64,000 bases of DNA from Pseudobutyrivibrio sp. (GTDB lineage Bacteria > Bacillota > Clostridia > Lachnospirales > Lachnospiraceae), in the NCBI GenBank assembly GCA_024697025.1, contig JAILGH010000057.1, positions 17,784 through 81,783 of the forward strand, written 5' to 3'. The notes under the pieces were generated by a model. It did not search any database and was not told the DNA's origin. It saw only the letters and a list, made by a program, of their open reading frames with translations. This document shows, in pieces, positions 1 through 8,686 of the stretch (positions are counted from its first letter, which is position 1; every line of letters starts with the position of its first letter). A program made the position numbers and the translations under genes.

Positions 1-1305
1 AGCAGTAATTATCGCTACTATTGGGTTGTGTCCTTAAGTCGAAGCGTGGAGCTTAACTACATGGGACATACGAGGCGCGGTATTTTGCTTGTAGATATGA
101 ACTATTCTGCCATAGAGCAGATGTTTTCAAATGTAAATGAGCAGAGTAAAGGCTATGTGTACCTGATTGATTCTAACGGTGAGATTATTTTTCACCCAAG
201 ACAGAAGGCTATCTATGCAGGTCTTGCCAAGGAAAATAATATCAAGGCTGCAAGCTACGATGAGGGCAACTATGTTGAGCGTTTCAATGGCCAACAGCGC
301 GCAGTAGTTGTAAAGACTGTTGGTTATACAGGCTGGAAGATTGTATCAGTTGTTCCTATGGAGGATTTGGCTGTTGAGTACAACCAGCTTAGGGTGTTTA
401 TGCTCATTATCATTACAGTTACCCTGTTCCTCATTACTTTTGGTAATTTTTTCATTTCCAAGATTGTTACCGACCCAATACGACGTTTGGAGAATTCTCT
501 TAACGATATTGAAGGCGGAAGATTTGACGCAGACAACATTTATATTGGCGGTTCCCATGAGATTAGGCACTTGGGCCGGACCATAAAATCCCTTGTTGTA
601 CAGATGAGAAATCTTATGGATGAGCGAGTTGCAGAGCAGAAGGATAAACGTAAATCCGAATTAAATGCCCTTCAAGCTCAGATCAATCCGCACTTTTTAT
701 ATAACACTTTGGATTCTGTTGTATGGATGATTGAAGCCCAGAAGTATCCAGAGGCTATTTCTATGATTACTAGTCTTGCCTCGCTTTTTAGAATCAGTCT
801 TAGCAAGGGCAACAATATCATTACCATCAAGGATGAGATTACTCACGCCAAGAACTATCTTGCGATTCAAAAGATTCGTTACAAGAACAAGTTCGAGGCC
901 AATATTAAGGTGGACCCAGAAATCGAAAACTGTATCACCATCAAGCTTATTATTCAGCCACTTATTGAAAATGCCATTTATCATGCCGTAGGTGATTTGG
1001 ATGATGAGGGTATTATTGATGTTGAGGCATATCAGAAGGATGGAGACATCTATATCGAGGTAAGGGATAATGGAATGGGAATTCCACCAGAGGTACTTGA
1101 AAATCTCCTTACCGAAAAATCCGCTTCTAAGGGTAAGGGCTCAGGAATCGGTCTTTGGAATATTAATCAGCGCATTAATCTCTATTTCAAAGAGGATTAC
1201 GGCCTATCTATTACCAGTGAGTTAGACGAGGGTACAACAGCCACCATCAGGCTGCCTAAGCTTACTTACGAGGAGTACATGAAGGGGGTAGAAAATGAAA
1301 AATAA
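1..1305 (+). CDS. Sensor histidine kinase, YesM type (5' end outside window)
   Basis: The reading frame is open from base 1, so the N-terminus lies upstream of the window. What remains has the end of an extracytoplasmic Cache-like sensor domain, a membrane segment (about bases 390-460), a HAMP linker, a LytS/YesM-type His_kinase domain and a HATPase domain. The phospho-acceptor motif NPHFLYNTLD has its His at about base 691. ATP-binding boxes are visible as PLIENAIYHA, DNGMGIP and GSGIGLWN. YesM kinases usually pair with an AraC-type response regulator that controls sugar uptake; that partner would lie upstream. The gene overlaps the next one by 11 bases, so the two are probably co-translated. 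The extracellular ligand cannot be inferred. Confidence 0.93.
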   Translation, partial: SSNYRYYWVVSLSRSVELNYMGHTRRGILLVDMNYSAIEQMFSNVNEQSKGYVYLIDSNGEIIFHPRQKAIYAGLAKENNIKAASYDEGNYVERFNGQQRAVVVKTVGYTGWKIVSVVPMEDLAVEYNQLRVFMLIIITVTLFLITFGNFFISKIVTDPIRRLENSLNDIEGGRFDADNIYIGGSHEIRHLGRTIKSLVVQMRNLMDERVAEQKDKRKSELNALQAQINPHFLYNTLDSVVWMIEAQKYPEAISMITSLASLFRISLSKGNNIITIKDEITHAKNYLAIQKIRYKNKFEANIKVDPEIENCITIKLIIQPLIENAIYHAVGDLDDEGIIDVEAYQKDGDIYIEVRDNGMGIPPEVLENLLTEKSASKGKGSGIGLWNINQRINLYFKEDYGLSITSELDEGTTATIRLPKLTYEEYMKGVENEK

Positions 1306-2239
1306 AAAGTTGCTAATTGGTTTCTTTTTCGCCCTTCTTGGTCTCATTTTGGTTGAGTACTACATTTATATTAATTACAGTAGGCTCACAAGAGAGACTA
1401 CTGAGATCTCCTTTGTTGCCAGTGGGGACAACTTGGATCAGTGGGATAATATGATATCAGGCTCTGAGGCTGCAGCTTCTGACATTGATTGCATTATCAA
1501 CTATGTGAACAGTCCAATTGACGCCGGCGCGGAAGGCGAAATCGATATGATTAACCGTCAAATCAGTGAAGGCGCCGACTATGTCATTGTAAATAGTGGC
1601 TTCTATGAGCAGGTGTACGATTACGTCAGAGCTAATCACATGCTCAGCACTGTTTCATTTGTAAAAAATGGAAACTCTAAAAATGAGAGTTATAACATAC
1701 AAGCGGATGAGTTTAAGCTGGGGCAAGACTTTGCTCAGTACATATTAGAGGAAAACGAAAGTCACAGTCTGCTTTTTTTAGCAAGCGAAGATTCCGTAAA
1801 TACGAATGATGCAATTGAAGGCTTAAAGGATGGCTTCAAAGATAGTGAATTAGAATATGATGTTCAAATTTGCAGCAATTCATCAGAACTATTAAAAAAC
1901 ATATACAACCTAAAATACTCTAGCAAGCACGATGGTGTAGTTGCTCTTGACTCAGAAACTATAGATTTGTTAGTATCCAAGAAAAATTATATCTCTGAGG
2001 ATATTGCTATATATGCTATTGATAACAGGCAGGAATCTGTATATTATCTTGATTCATCAGCCTTAAGAGCACTGGCTTACGAGGATGATTATGCCTTAGG
2101 GTATATAACGGTAAAGCATTTTCTTGAAGGAAAGTCACTTACAAGGATTGCTAGGGGAGTGCCGCTTTATTACATAGTTGATAGAAAGACTATGTATTCT
2201 GAGCAATTGGAAAAGGTATTGTTTCCATTTGTTAAGTAA
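1295..2239 (+). CDS. Membrane-tethered periplasmic-binding-protein-like protein
   Basis: This 314-aa protein has an N-terminal hydrophobic segment (about residues 5-27) without a lipobox Cys. The rest has the look of a type I sugar-binding fold: ISEGADYVIVNSG near residue 90, NTNDAIEGLKDGF near 170, and a C-terminal segment resembling LacI/RbsB (DYALGYITVKHFLEGKS). The start overlaps the kinase gene and is preceded by GGGGG. The uncleaved anchor and position directly after a sensor kinase suggest a ligand-presenting partner of the kinase rather than a transport receptor; that role is inference. No permease or ATPase gene follows, which fits sensing. The family is recognised only at fold level. 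Confidence 0.7.
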   Translation: MKNKKLLIGFFFALLGLILVEYYIYINYSRLTRETTEISFVASGDNLDQWDNMISGSEAAASDIDCIINYVNSPIDAGAEGEIDMINRQISEGADYVIVNSGFYEQVYDYVRANHMLSTVSFVKNGNSKNESYNIQADEFKLGQDFAQYILEENESHSLLFLASEDSVNTNDAIEGLKDGFKDSELEYDVQICSNSSELLKNIYNLKYSSKHDGVVALDSETIDLLVSKKNYISEDIAIYAIDNRQESVYYLDSSALRALAYEDDYALGYITVKHFLEGKSLTRIARGVPLYYIVDRKTMYSEQLEKVLFPFVK

Positions 2240-2254
2240 GGTATAGGAGAAGGT

Positions 2255-3295
2255 ATGTTTAAAAGATTATTAAGCCGCTATGTTATTTTGGCTGTTATGG
2301 TCAGTCTGTCATTTTCAGGGTGCACAAAAGGGGAAGAAGAGACTGATAAAAAGGAATCAATCAAGGTGGGCATCACTATGTACACCGAGTTTGATCCATT
2401 TACTGAGGACATCAGACACAATATCGAGGATTCTCTCGCCGAGTATGCCCAGCAGCAGAATATGGATATTACTACTACAGTTATGTATTCCGGCAAGAAT
2501 CAGCTGGTCCAAAATGACCAGGTGGAGGATTTCATCGAGCGAGGTTATGATGTTATCTGCGTAAATATCGTGGATAGAACAGATGCCACAGTAATTATTG
2601 AAAAGGCAAAGTCTGCCGATGTACCGATTATCTTTTTCAATCGCGAGGTTGTTGAGGATGACCTGAATCGTTTTGACAAGCTTTACTATGTTGGAGCAAA
2701 GGCTGAGGAAAGCGGAATCATCCAGGGTGAGATTGTGCTTGAGGCTCTTAAAGAAAAGTTTGAGCAGGTGGATTTAAACCAGGATGGAGTAATCCAGTAT
2801 GTTATGCTTGAGGGCGAGGCAGGCCATCAGGATGCCATAGTTAGAAGCCGTGTCTCTGTTGAAACCATTATAAATGGTGGTGTCGAGCTTGAACGCCTTG
2901 GAGACGAGATGGCCAACTGGGATAGACAGCAGGCTCACACTAAGCTTACGGCACTTTTACAGGGCTATCCTAGACAGATTGAGCTTGTAATAGCTAACGA
3001 TGACAACATGGCTCTTGGTGCGGTTGATGCCCTAAAGGAGTTTGGGGTTCAGACTATGCCAATGGTTGTTGGTGTAAATGGCCAGCAGGAGGCGTTGGAG
3101 GCTATAGCAGCAGGTGACATTGATGGCACTGCCTTAAACAACGCTAAGGAAAAGGGCAGAGTTATAGCAATGATGGCTACAAGTATTGCAAGATACGGCC
3201 AGGTGGACAAATCTATTGAGCTTACAGATGGAAAATACTATTTTGTTCCATACGAAAAAATCGATAAAAATAACGTTGATAGTTATTTGGAGTAA
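2255..3295 (+). CDS. Sugar-binding lipoprotein, galactose/methyl-galactoside binding-protein-like
   Basis: This 346-aa protein has a lipoprotein signal peptide with lipobox FSGC at about residue 22, followed by a type I periplasmic binding protein (Peripla_BP_4). Family-like motifs include IERGYDVICVNIVDRT, VPIIFFNREV, YVGAKAEESGIIQGE and VIANDDNMALGAVDAL, close to MglB/glucose-galactose receptors. It lies 15 bases after the tethered binding protein with RBS AGGAGA, in the same run as the kinase. In Lachnospiraceae, MglB-like proteins often sit beside a two-component system without an adjacent ABC transporter, so it may work in sugar sensing, transport or both. The exact sugar is not readable from the sequence. 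Confidence 0.85.
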   Translation: MFKRLLSRYVILAVMVSLSFSGCTKGEEETDKKESIKVGITMYTEFDPFTEDIRHNIEDSLAEYAQQQNMDITTTVMYSGKNQLVQNDQVEDFIERGYDVICVNIVDRTDATVIIEKAKSADVPIIFFNREVVEDDLNRFDKLYYVGAKAEESGIIQGEIVLEALKEKFEQVDLNQDGVIQYVMLEGEAGHQDAIVRSRVSVETIINGGVELERLGDEMANWDRQQAHTKLTALLQGYPRQIELVIANDDNMALGAVDALKEFGVQTMPMVVGVNGQQEALEAIAAGDIDGTALNNAKEKGRVIAMMATSIARYGQVDKSIELTDGKYYFVPYEKIDKNNVDSYLE

Positions 3296-3340
3296 GATTG
3301 ATTTTATGATTTTTTAATAAAGATTTATGTTGCGGTAATG

Positions 3341-3369
3341 GGCTTTAAAGGTTTATAATCTTTAAAGTC
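3341..3369 (+). promoter_or_regulatory. Inverted repeat upstream of rhomboid-like gene
   Basis: GGCTTTAAAG (3341-3350) and CTTTAAAGTC (3360-3369) are inverted around a TATAAT-containing centre (3354-3359). A second TATAAT lies at 3370-3375. No T-run follows, so this is more like an operator or leader hairpin overlapping a -10 element than a terminator. Its function is not known. Confidence 0.35.
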
Positions 3370-3407
3370 TATAATTATGTCTAAAAACAATTACTGGAGG
3401 GTAAGTT

Positions 3408-4271
3408 TTGCTTGATAAATTAGAGAAAAAGTTTGGCAAATTCGCCATTCGCAACTTAATTATATATTTGTTAATGGGATACGGAATTGGTTATGTGCTT
3501 CAGTTTTTAAGCACCCTCACTCAGGTCCCATGGCTTAGCTATTTACAGCTTGAGCCATATTACATTATTCATGGCCTTCAGCTTTGGAGACTAGTTACCT
3601 GGGTGTTGATTCCACCTAGCACCAATCTGTTGTTAGCCATTATTATGTTTATCTTGTACTATCAGTTGGGTATTACCCTAGAGCATACTTGGGGCACATT
3701 CCGCTTTAATGTATTTATCTTTGGCGGTATGATTCTTACTATTATAGGTGCCTTTATAACATATGCTATTTGGGGCGTTACAGTTCCTATTGGCTCGACA
3801 ATCAGTACTTATTACATTAATTTATCTATATTTTTGGCATTCTCTGCATGTTTTCCAGATATGCAGGTATTACTTTATTTCATCATTCCTATCAAGATGA
3901 AGTGGATGTCAATTTTTTACCTGGTAATGATTACAATTACTGTTGTTCAGTATATTTCAGGTGGCCTTATTTTTGCGGCTATCCCAATCATCATGTCGCT
4001 TTTGAACTTTGGCATTTTCTATCTGATGACCAAAAGGACCATCAGGTTCAATCCAAAGGAAATGCGAAGAAGGGCTGAATTTAGGAGACAGGCTACACCA
4101 CCACGTACCCAGTATCGTGATGGTACACCAATTGCTAAGCATAGATGTGTAGTATGTGGTCGCACTGAGCTTACCAATCCGGAACTTGAGTTTAGATTCT
4201 GCAGCAAGTGCGATGGCAATTATGAGTACTGCAGTGATCATTTGTTTACACACAAGCATATTAAGAAATAA
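3408..4271 (+). CDS. Rhomboid-like membrane protein with C-terminal zinc-ribbon-like tail
   Basis: This 287-aa protein starts at TTG, with GGAGG at 3396-3400 supporting that start. About six membrane segments fill residues 15-205. [15 protein letters not shown] near residue 65 matches the WR motif after the first helix of rhomboids, but no GxSG serine motif is seen: the matching helix reads [19 protein letters not shown]. It therefore looks like a derlin/rhomboid pseudoprotease rather than an active protease. The last 60 residues are basic and carry CVVCGR, CSKC and CSDH pairs, a likely zinc site. It precedes glnS by 29 bases. The partner or substrate is unknown. Confidence 0.65.
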   Translation: MLDKLEKKFGKFAIRNLIIYLLMGYGIGYVLQFLSTLTQVPWLSYLQLEPYYIIHGLQLWRLVTWVLIPPSTNLLLAIIMFILYYQLGITLEHTWGTFRFNVFIFGGMILTIIGAFITYAIWGVTVPIGSTISTYYINLSIFLAFSACFPDMQVLLYFIIPIKMKWMSIFYLVMITITVVQYISGGLIFAAIPIIMSLLNFGIFYLMTKRTIRFNPKEMRRRAEFRRQATPPRTQYRDGTPIAKHRCVVCGRTELTNPELEFRFCSKCDGNYEYCSDHLFTHKHIKK

Positions 4272-4300
4272 ACACCAATAAATTGAAGGGAATATATGAA

Positions 4301-5971
4301 ATGAGTGAAGAAGTAGTAAGCAAGAATTTTATCGAGGTAGAAATCGATAAAGACTTAAAGGAAGGTGTGTACGACCATGTATGTACACGTTTCCCACCAG
4401 AGCCTAATGGTTACTTACATATAGGTCACGCTAAGTCAATCATCTTGAACTATGGCCTTGCCAAGAAGTACAACGGTGAGTTCCATATGAGATTTGATGA
4501 CACCAATCCAACCAAGGAAAAGGTAGAGTTCGTTGATTCTATCAAGGCTGATATTCAGTGGCTTGGCGCAGATTGGGGCGAGCATCTTTATTTTGCTTCT
4601 AATTACTTTGATAAGATGTATGAGGTTGCTGTTGATTTGATAAAAAAAGGCTTAGCCTATGTTTCAGACCTTACAGCAGAGGAGATGAGAGAGTACCGTG
4701 GCGATTTTGAAAAGCCAGGTAAGGAAGACCCAAGCCGCAATCGTAGCGTTGAGGAGAATCTCCAGTTATTTGAAGATATGAAAAATGGCAAGTTCGAGGA
4801 TGGAAGTCATACTCTTCGTGCCAAGATTGATATGGCAAGCCCAAATATCAACATGAGAGATCCAATTCTTTACAGAGTTGCTCACATGACTCATCACAAC
4901 ACAGGAGATAAGTGGTGCATCTACCCCATGTACGATTTTGCACATCCACTTGAGGATGCTTTCGAGGGTATTACACATTCAATTTGTACACTTGAGTTTG
5001 AGGATCATAGACCATTATATGACTGGGTTGTTAAGTCTGCAGGCTTTGCACATCCACCTCGTCAGATTGAGTTTGCTAAGATGTACCTTACCAACGTGGT
5101 TACAGGAAAGCGTTACATTAAGAAGCTTGTAGAGGATGGCATTGTAGACGGTTGGGATGACCCACGTCTTGTATCTATCGCAGCTCTTAGACGCCGCGGA
5201 TTTACACCTTCATCAATTCAGAAGTTTGTTGAGCTTTCTGGTATTTCAAAGGCTAACTCATCGTCTGATTATGCAATGCTTGAATATTGTATCCGCGAGG
5301 ATTTAAAAACTTCAAGAAGTCGTGTTATGGCAGTTCTTGACCCAGTTAAGCTTGTTATCGACAATTATGAAAGTGATGAGATAGAGTGGCTCGAGGCTCC
5401 TAACAACCTTGAGAATGAGGCACTTGGAAGTCGTAAGGTTCCATTTGGCAAAGAGCTTTACATCGATAGAGAGGATTTCATGATTGAGCCTCCAAAGAAG
5501 TACTTTAGATTATATCCAGGCAACGAAGTTCGCCTTATGAATGCATATTTTGTTACATGTAATTCCTATGAGACAGATGAAAATGGCAAGGTTACATGTA
5601 TCCACTGTACTTACGACCCAGCAACTAAGGGTGGAGACAGCCCAGATGGCCGCAAGGTTAAGGGAACAATCCATTGGGTTGCAGCAAAGACTGCTTTAAA
5701 GGCAGAAGTGCGACTCTACGAAAACATTGTGGACGAAGAAAAAGGAGTGTATAATGAGGATGGAAGTTTGAATCTTAATCCAAACTCACTTACAGTTCTT
5801 AAGGATTGCCTTGTAGAGCCATCTTTAAAGGATGCCAAGGCATACGACAGTTTCCAATTTGTTCGTCAGGGATTTTTCTGTGTAGATTCCAAGGATTCTA
5901 AGCCAGATTCACTTGTGTTTAACAGAATTGTATCTCTTAAGAGCTCGTTTAAGTTACCAGTAAATAATTAG
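4301..5971 (+). CDS. glnS: Glutaminyl-tRNA synthetase
   Basis: This class I aminoacyl-tRNA synthetase charges tRNA-Gln with glutamine in the cytoplasm. The 556-aa length is normal. Visible are [16 protein letters not shown] (the HIGH box), the GlnRS-type [18 protein letters not shown], and the region around [13 protein letters not shown] equivalent to the KMSKS loop, followed by [18 protein letters not shown]. The C-terminal half is the anticodon-binding beta-barrel. ATG 4301 is preferred over the in-frame TTG 4283, because GAAGGG (4285-4290) then serves as RBS. Many Firmicutes instead make Gln-tRNA by amidating Glu-tRNA; a bacterial-type GlnRS is a scattered trait, and Lachnospiraceae are among its carriers. 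Confidence 0.97.
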   Translation: MSEEVVSKNFIEVEIDKDLKEGVYDHVCTRFPPEPNGYLHIGHAKSIILNYGLAKKYNGEFHMRFDDTNPTKEKVEFVDSIKADIQWLGADWGEHLYFASNYFDKMYEVAVDLIKKGLAYVSDLTAEEMREYRGDFEKPGKEDPSRNRSVEENLQLFEDMKNGKFEDGSHTLRAKIDMASPNINMRDPILYRVAHMTHHNTGDKWCIYPMYDFAHPLEDAFEGITHSICTLEFEDHRPLYDWVVKSAGFAHPPRQIEFAKMYLTNVVTGKRYIKKLVEDGIVDGWDDPRLVSIAALRRRGFTPSSIQKFVELSGISKANSSSDYAMLEYCIREDLKTSRSRVMAVLDPVKLVIDNYESDEIEWLEAPNNLENEALGSRKVPFGKELYIDREDFMIEPPKKYFRLYPGNEVRLMNAYFVTCNSYETDENGKVTCIHCTYDPATKGGDSPDGRKVKGTIHWVAAKTALKAEVRLYENIVDEEKGVYNEDGSLNLNPNSLTVLKDCLVEPSLKDAKAYDSFQFVRQGFFCVDSKDSKPDSLVFNRIVSLKSSFKLPVNN

Positions 5972-5984
5972 TAAAGGATTGATT

Positions 5985-6851
5985 ATGAATTTACTTTCAG
6001 GTATGGAAAAGTTCGGCTTCTCGATGGACGGGGAGTTAGATATTTTGGCTGATGAAAACGCCAAAAAGAGTGATGGAGCATCTGGTCAGGCAGCCGCTCC
6101 GGTAGTTAAAGAGGAAAAGGATTTTATCCTTGATAAAAAGGTTAGATGTCCTGTGTGTGACAAGGATTTCCCTATCAAGGCAGTTCTTGCAACAAAGCTC
6201 AAGAGACTTGAGCCAGACTTTGACCTTAGACCAAATTATGAGTATGTTGACAAGTGCAAATACGACTTTATGTCATGCCCACACTGTGGATACTCAGCAC
6301 TTGATACTACATTTTCTAAGATTGATACAGCTCGTGTAAAGCTTATTCGCTCTGAGTTTTGTCCTAGCTTCAAGCCTCAGGCTGAGCAGCTTCCAGAGAC
6401 ATACTCTTATGACTATTCAGTTGAAAAGTTTAAGCTTGCACTTATCTGCACCATGAAAAAGCGTGCAAAGATGTCTGAGAAGGCTTATGTTTGCCTTAAG
6501 ATAGCTTGGCTTCGCAGGTCTCAGCTTCAGGAGCTTAAGGGACAGAAGGATGCAGATCCAAAGCTTGTTGAGCTTGTTACGAAGGAGTATGAGGGCTTCT
6601 ATAAGCAGGCCTACGAAGGCTTCATGAAGGCCATCTCATCTGAGACTCCACCCTATTGTGGTATGGCTTCAGAGGCAGTAGAGTTTATGCTTGCCAACAT
6701 GTCTATGTACTACAAGAAGTACGATGCAGCAATGAAACTTATTGCTCGTCTTATTCAGTCGCCAAGCACATCTAGAAAGCTTAAGGATAAGTGCGTTGAC
6801 CTTAAGGACGAGATTACAGCAAAGGCTGCAGCTGAAAAGGCGCAGAGTTAG
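5985..6851 (+). CDS. DUF2225 family protein
   Basis: This 288-aa cytoplasmic protein matches DUF2225: paired cysteines VRCPVCDKDF and CKYDFMSCPHCGYSA (about residues 47-105) suggest a zinc site, followed by a helical TPR-like C-terminal half (CLKIAWLRRSQ, FMKAISSE, AMKLIARLIQS). The molecular function of the family is not established. ATG 5985 has AAAGG seven bases upstream and is chosen over the in-frame TTG at 5979. It follows glnS by 13 bases and ends at a strong terminator, so it is probably the last gene of the glnS transcript. Confidence 0.85.
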   Translation: MNLLSGMEKFGFSMDGELDILADENAKKSDGASGQAAAPVVKEEKDFILDKKVRCPVCDKDFPIKAVLATKLKRLEPDFDLRPNYEYVDKCKYDFMSCPHCGYSALDTTFSKIDTARVKLIRSEFCPSFKPQAEQLPETYSYDYSVEKFKLALICTMKKRAKMSEKAYVCLKIAWLRRSQLQELKGQKDADPKLVELVTKEYEGFYKQAYEGFMKAISSETPPYCGMASEAVEFMLANMSMYYKKYDAAMKLIARLIQSPSTSRKLKDKCVDLKDEITAKAAAEKAQS

Positions 6852-6893
6852 TATGCAATTTACTCTGAGCAATTCTGATACTTATGATAACAC

Positions 6894-6926
6894 CACATAT
6901 CAAGGGAAACCTTGATATGTGTTTTT
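6894..6926 (+). terminator. Rho-independent terminator after the glnS/DUF2225 operon
   Basis: A 12-bp perfect stem, CACATATCAAGG (6894-6905) with CCTTGATATGTG (6910-6921), is closed by a GAAA tetraloop and followed by TTTTT. Confidence 0.92.
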
Positions 6927-6967
6927 GCTGTTAAAGGGGATAGGTTATTTTGACCGTTCCTTGGAGA

Positions 6968-6983
6968 TTTCCCGTTAGGGAAA
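6968..6983 (+). promoter_or_regulatory. Small hairpin abutting the prmA ribosome binding site
   Basis: TTTCCC (6968-6973), loop GTTA and GGGAAA (6978-6983) form a 6-bp hairpin that runs directly into the AAGGAG ribosome binding site of prmA. It could modulate initiation; no known riboswitch is recognised. Confidence 0.3.
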
Positions 6984-6992
6984 AGGAGACTT

Positions 6993-7949
6993 ATGAACTG
7001 GATTAAATATACGATTAATACCATAACAACAGCTGAAGAGATTGTTAGCGCTGCTCTTATGGAGCTTGGCATTGTCTCAATTGAAATCGAAAACAATGTA
7101 CCAGTTTCTGGTGAGAATCAAGGAGGCGAGTTTGAAGAGCTTCAACCAGATTTGCCAGAGGATGATGGACTTTCAAAGGTTTCATTTTACTTAGGTGAGG
7201 ATGATGACCACGAGGATATTATCCAGCAGGTAAAGGTGGCTCTTGCAGAACTTAAGGAGACTATGGATGTAGGAGAGGCCACCATAGATACTTCTGTTAC
7301 TAAGCAGGAGGACTGGATTAACAATTGGAAGCAGTTCTTTAAGCCATTTTATATTGATGATATTCTTATCAAGCCTACTTGGGAGGAGCTTGGCCCAGAG
7401 GATAAAGGTAAGATATTTGTTGAGATAGATCCAGGTGTTTCCTTTGGTACAGGCAAGCATGAGACAACTCAGCTTTGCATTAGACAGCTTAAGAAATACT
7501 TAAAGCCTGGGAACGAGATTCTTGATATTGGTTGTGGTAGCGGTATTTTATCCATAATTGCAAGCAAGCTTTTGGATGGGGATTGCCACTTGGTTGGCAC
7601 CGATATTGACGATGACTGCATCGCATCCACCTATGAGAATTTTGAAGTAAACCATATTCCAAGGGAAAGTGGAGATTATTACGTAGGCAATCTTACAGAT
7701 GACAAGCAGTTGCAGGACAAGGTTGGCTACGAGAAATATGACGTTGTTGTTGCCAATATTTTGGCAGACATTATTATAGGGATGGCTGAGGCTGTTCCAC
7801 CTACCATGAAGCCAGGAGCTTATTTTATTACATCAGGAATAATTGACTTCAAGGAAAATGAAGTTAAGGAAGCTCTTGAGGCAGTGGGACTAACTATTCT
7901 AGAGGTTAATCATCAAGGAGAGTGGGTAAACATTACCGCTCGTAAATAA
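6993..7949 (+). CDS. prmA: Ribosomal protein L11 methyltransferase
   Basis: PrmA trimethylates ribosomal protein L11 using S-adenosylmethionine. The 318-aa protein has the N-terminal substrate-recognition domain (MNWIKYTINTITTAEEIVSAALMELG) and a Rossmann methyltransferase domain with DPGVSFGTGKHETT, EILDIGCGSGILSI (SAM motif I, around residue 182) and DVVVANILADI (the NPPF-equivalent motif IV). RBS AAGGAG lies at normal spacing. It is followed within 5 bases by rsmE, the usual Firmicutes pairing, and then by cysteine desulfurase and thiI, so the operon is devoted to translation and tRNA modification. Confidence 0.96.
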   Translation: MNWIKYTINTITTAEEIVSAALMELGIVSIEIENNVPVSGENQGGEFEELQPDLPEDDGLSKVSFYLGEDDDHEDIIQQVKVALAELKETMDVGEATIDTSVTKQEDWINNWKQFFKPFYIDDILIKPTWEELGPEDKGKIFVEIDPGVSFGTGKHETTQLCIRQLKKYLKPGNEILDIGCGSGILSIIASKLLDGDCHLVGTDIDDDCIASTYENFEVNHIPRESGDYYVGNLTDDKQLQDKVGYEKYDVVVANILADIIIGMAEAVPPTMKPGAYFITSGIIDFKENEVKEALEAVGLTILEVNHQGEWVNITARK

Positions 7950-7954
7950 TAGCT

Positions 7955-8686
7955 ATGCAGCAAGTATTTATTAATGAATCACCGGTAGGCGGTGAGATAA
8001 CAATTACAGGACAGGATGCACATCATTTGATTAGAGTAGTGCGCTTAAAGACTGGTGAGAAGATTAGAGTTTCAACAGCTGATGGATGCAACTACATCTG
8101 TTCAGTTAAGGAGGCCATGGACAAAGAGCTTGTGGTCTCTGTACTTGAAGAGGTGCCATCTACCGAGCTTCCTAACAAGATTTATCTATTTCAGGCTGTT
8201 CCAAAGGGGGACAGAATGGAGACCATCATTGAAAAATGCGTGGAGCTTGGGGTGTATGAAATAATTCCTGTTCAGATGAAAAACTGTATAGTTAAGCTAG
8301 ATGACAAAAAGAAGAAATCTAAGGGCGAGAGATACCAGGCTATTGCTGAGGCTGCAGCTAAACAGTCCAAGCGCTCCATTATCCCTGAGATTCATTCTTT
8401 TATGTCCTTCAAAGAGGCTTTTGATTACGCCAAGTCTTTGGATGTTATTCTTTTGCCTTTTGAAAGCAAAAATGGAATGCAGGATACTTTTGATGCAATG
8501 TCATCAATAACAAAGGGGCAGAGCATTGGAGTATTTATAGGGCCAGAGGGCGGCTTTGATCCTTCTGAGATAGAACTAGTTAAAGACAGTGCTAAGCTTG
8601 TTTCTCTTGGCAAGAGAATACTTAGAACTGATACAGCAGCAATATGTACCCTTAGCATGTTGATGCTTAGATGTGAGGAATTGTAA
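7955..8686 (+). CDS. rsmE: 16S rRNA m3U1498 methyltransferase
   Basis: RsmE methylates N3 of U1498 in 16S rRNA. The 243-aa SPOUT-type methyltransferase shows a PUA-like N-terminal part (QDAHHLIRVVRLKTGEKI), then KGDRMETIIEKCVELGV, AAKQSKRSIIPEI and the knotted SAM site IGPEGGFDPSEIELV with LGKRILRTDTAA near the C-terminus. The RBS is weak and the start is 6 bases after prmA, suggesting translational coupling. The stop overlaps the next start by one base (TAATG). Confidence 0.96.
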   Translation: MQQVFINESPVGGEITITGQDAHHLIRVVRLKTGEKIRVSTADGCNYICSVKEAMDKELVVSVLEEVPSTELPNKIYLFQAVPKGDRMETIIEKCVELGVYEIIPVQMKNCIVKLDDKKKKSKGERYQAIAEAAAKQSKRSIIPEIHSFMSFKEAFDYAKSLDVILLPFESKNGMQDTFDAMSSITKGQSIGVFIGPEGGFDPSEIELVKDSAKLVSLGKRILRTDTAAICTLSMLMLRCEEL

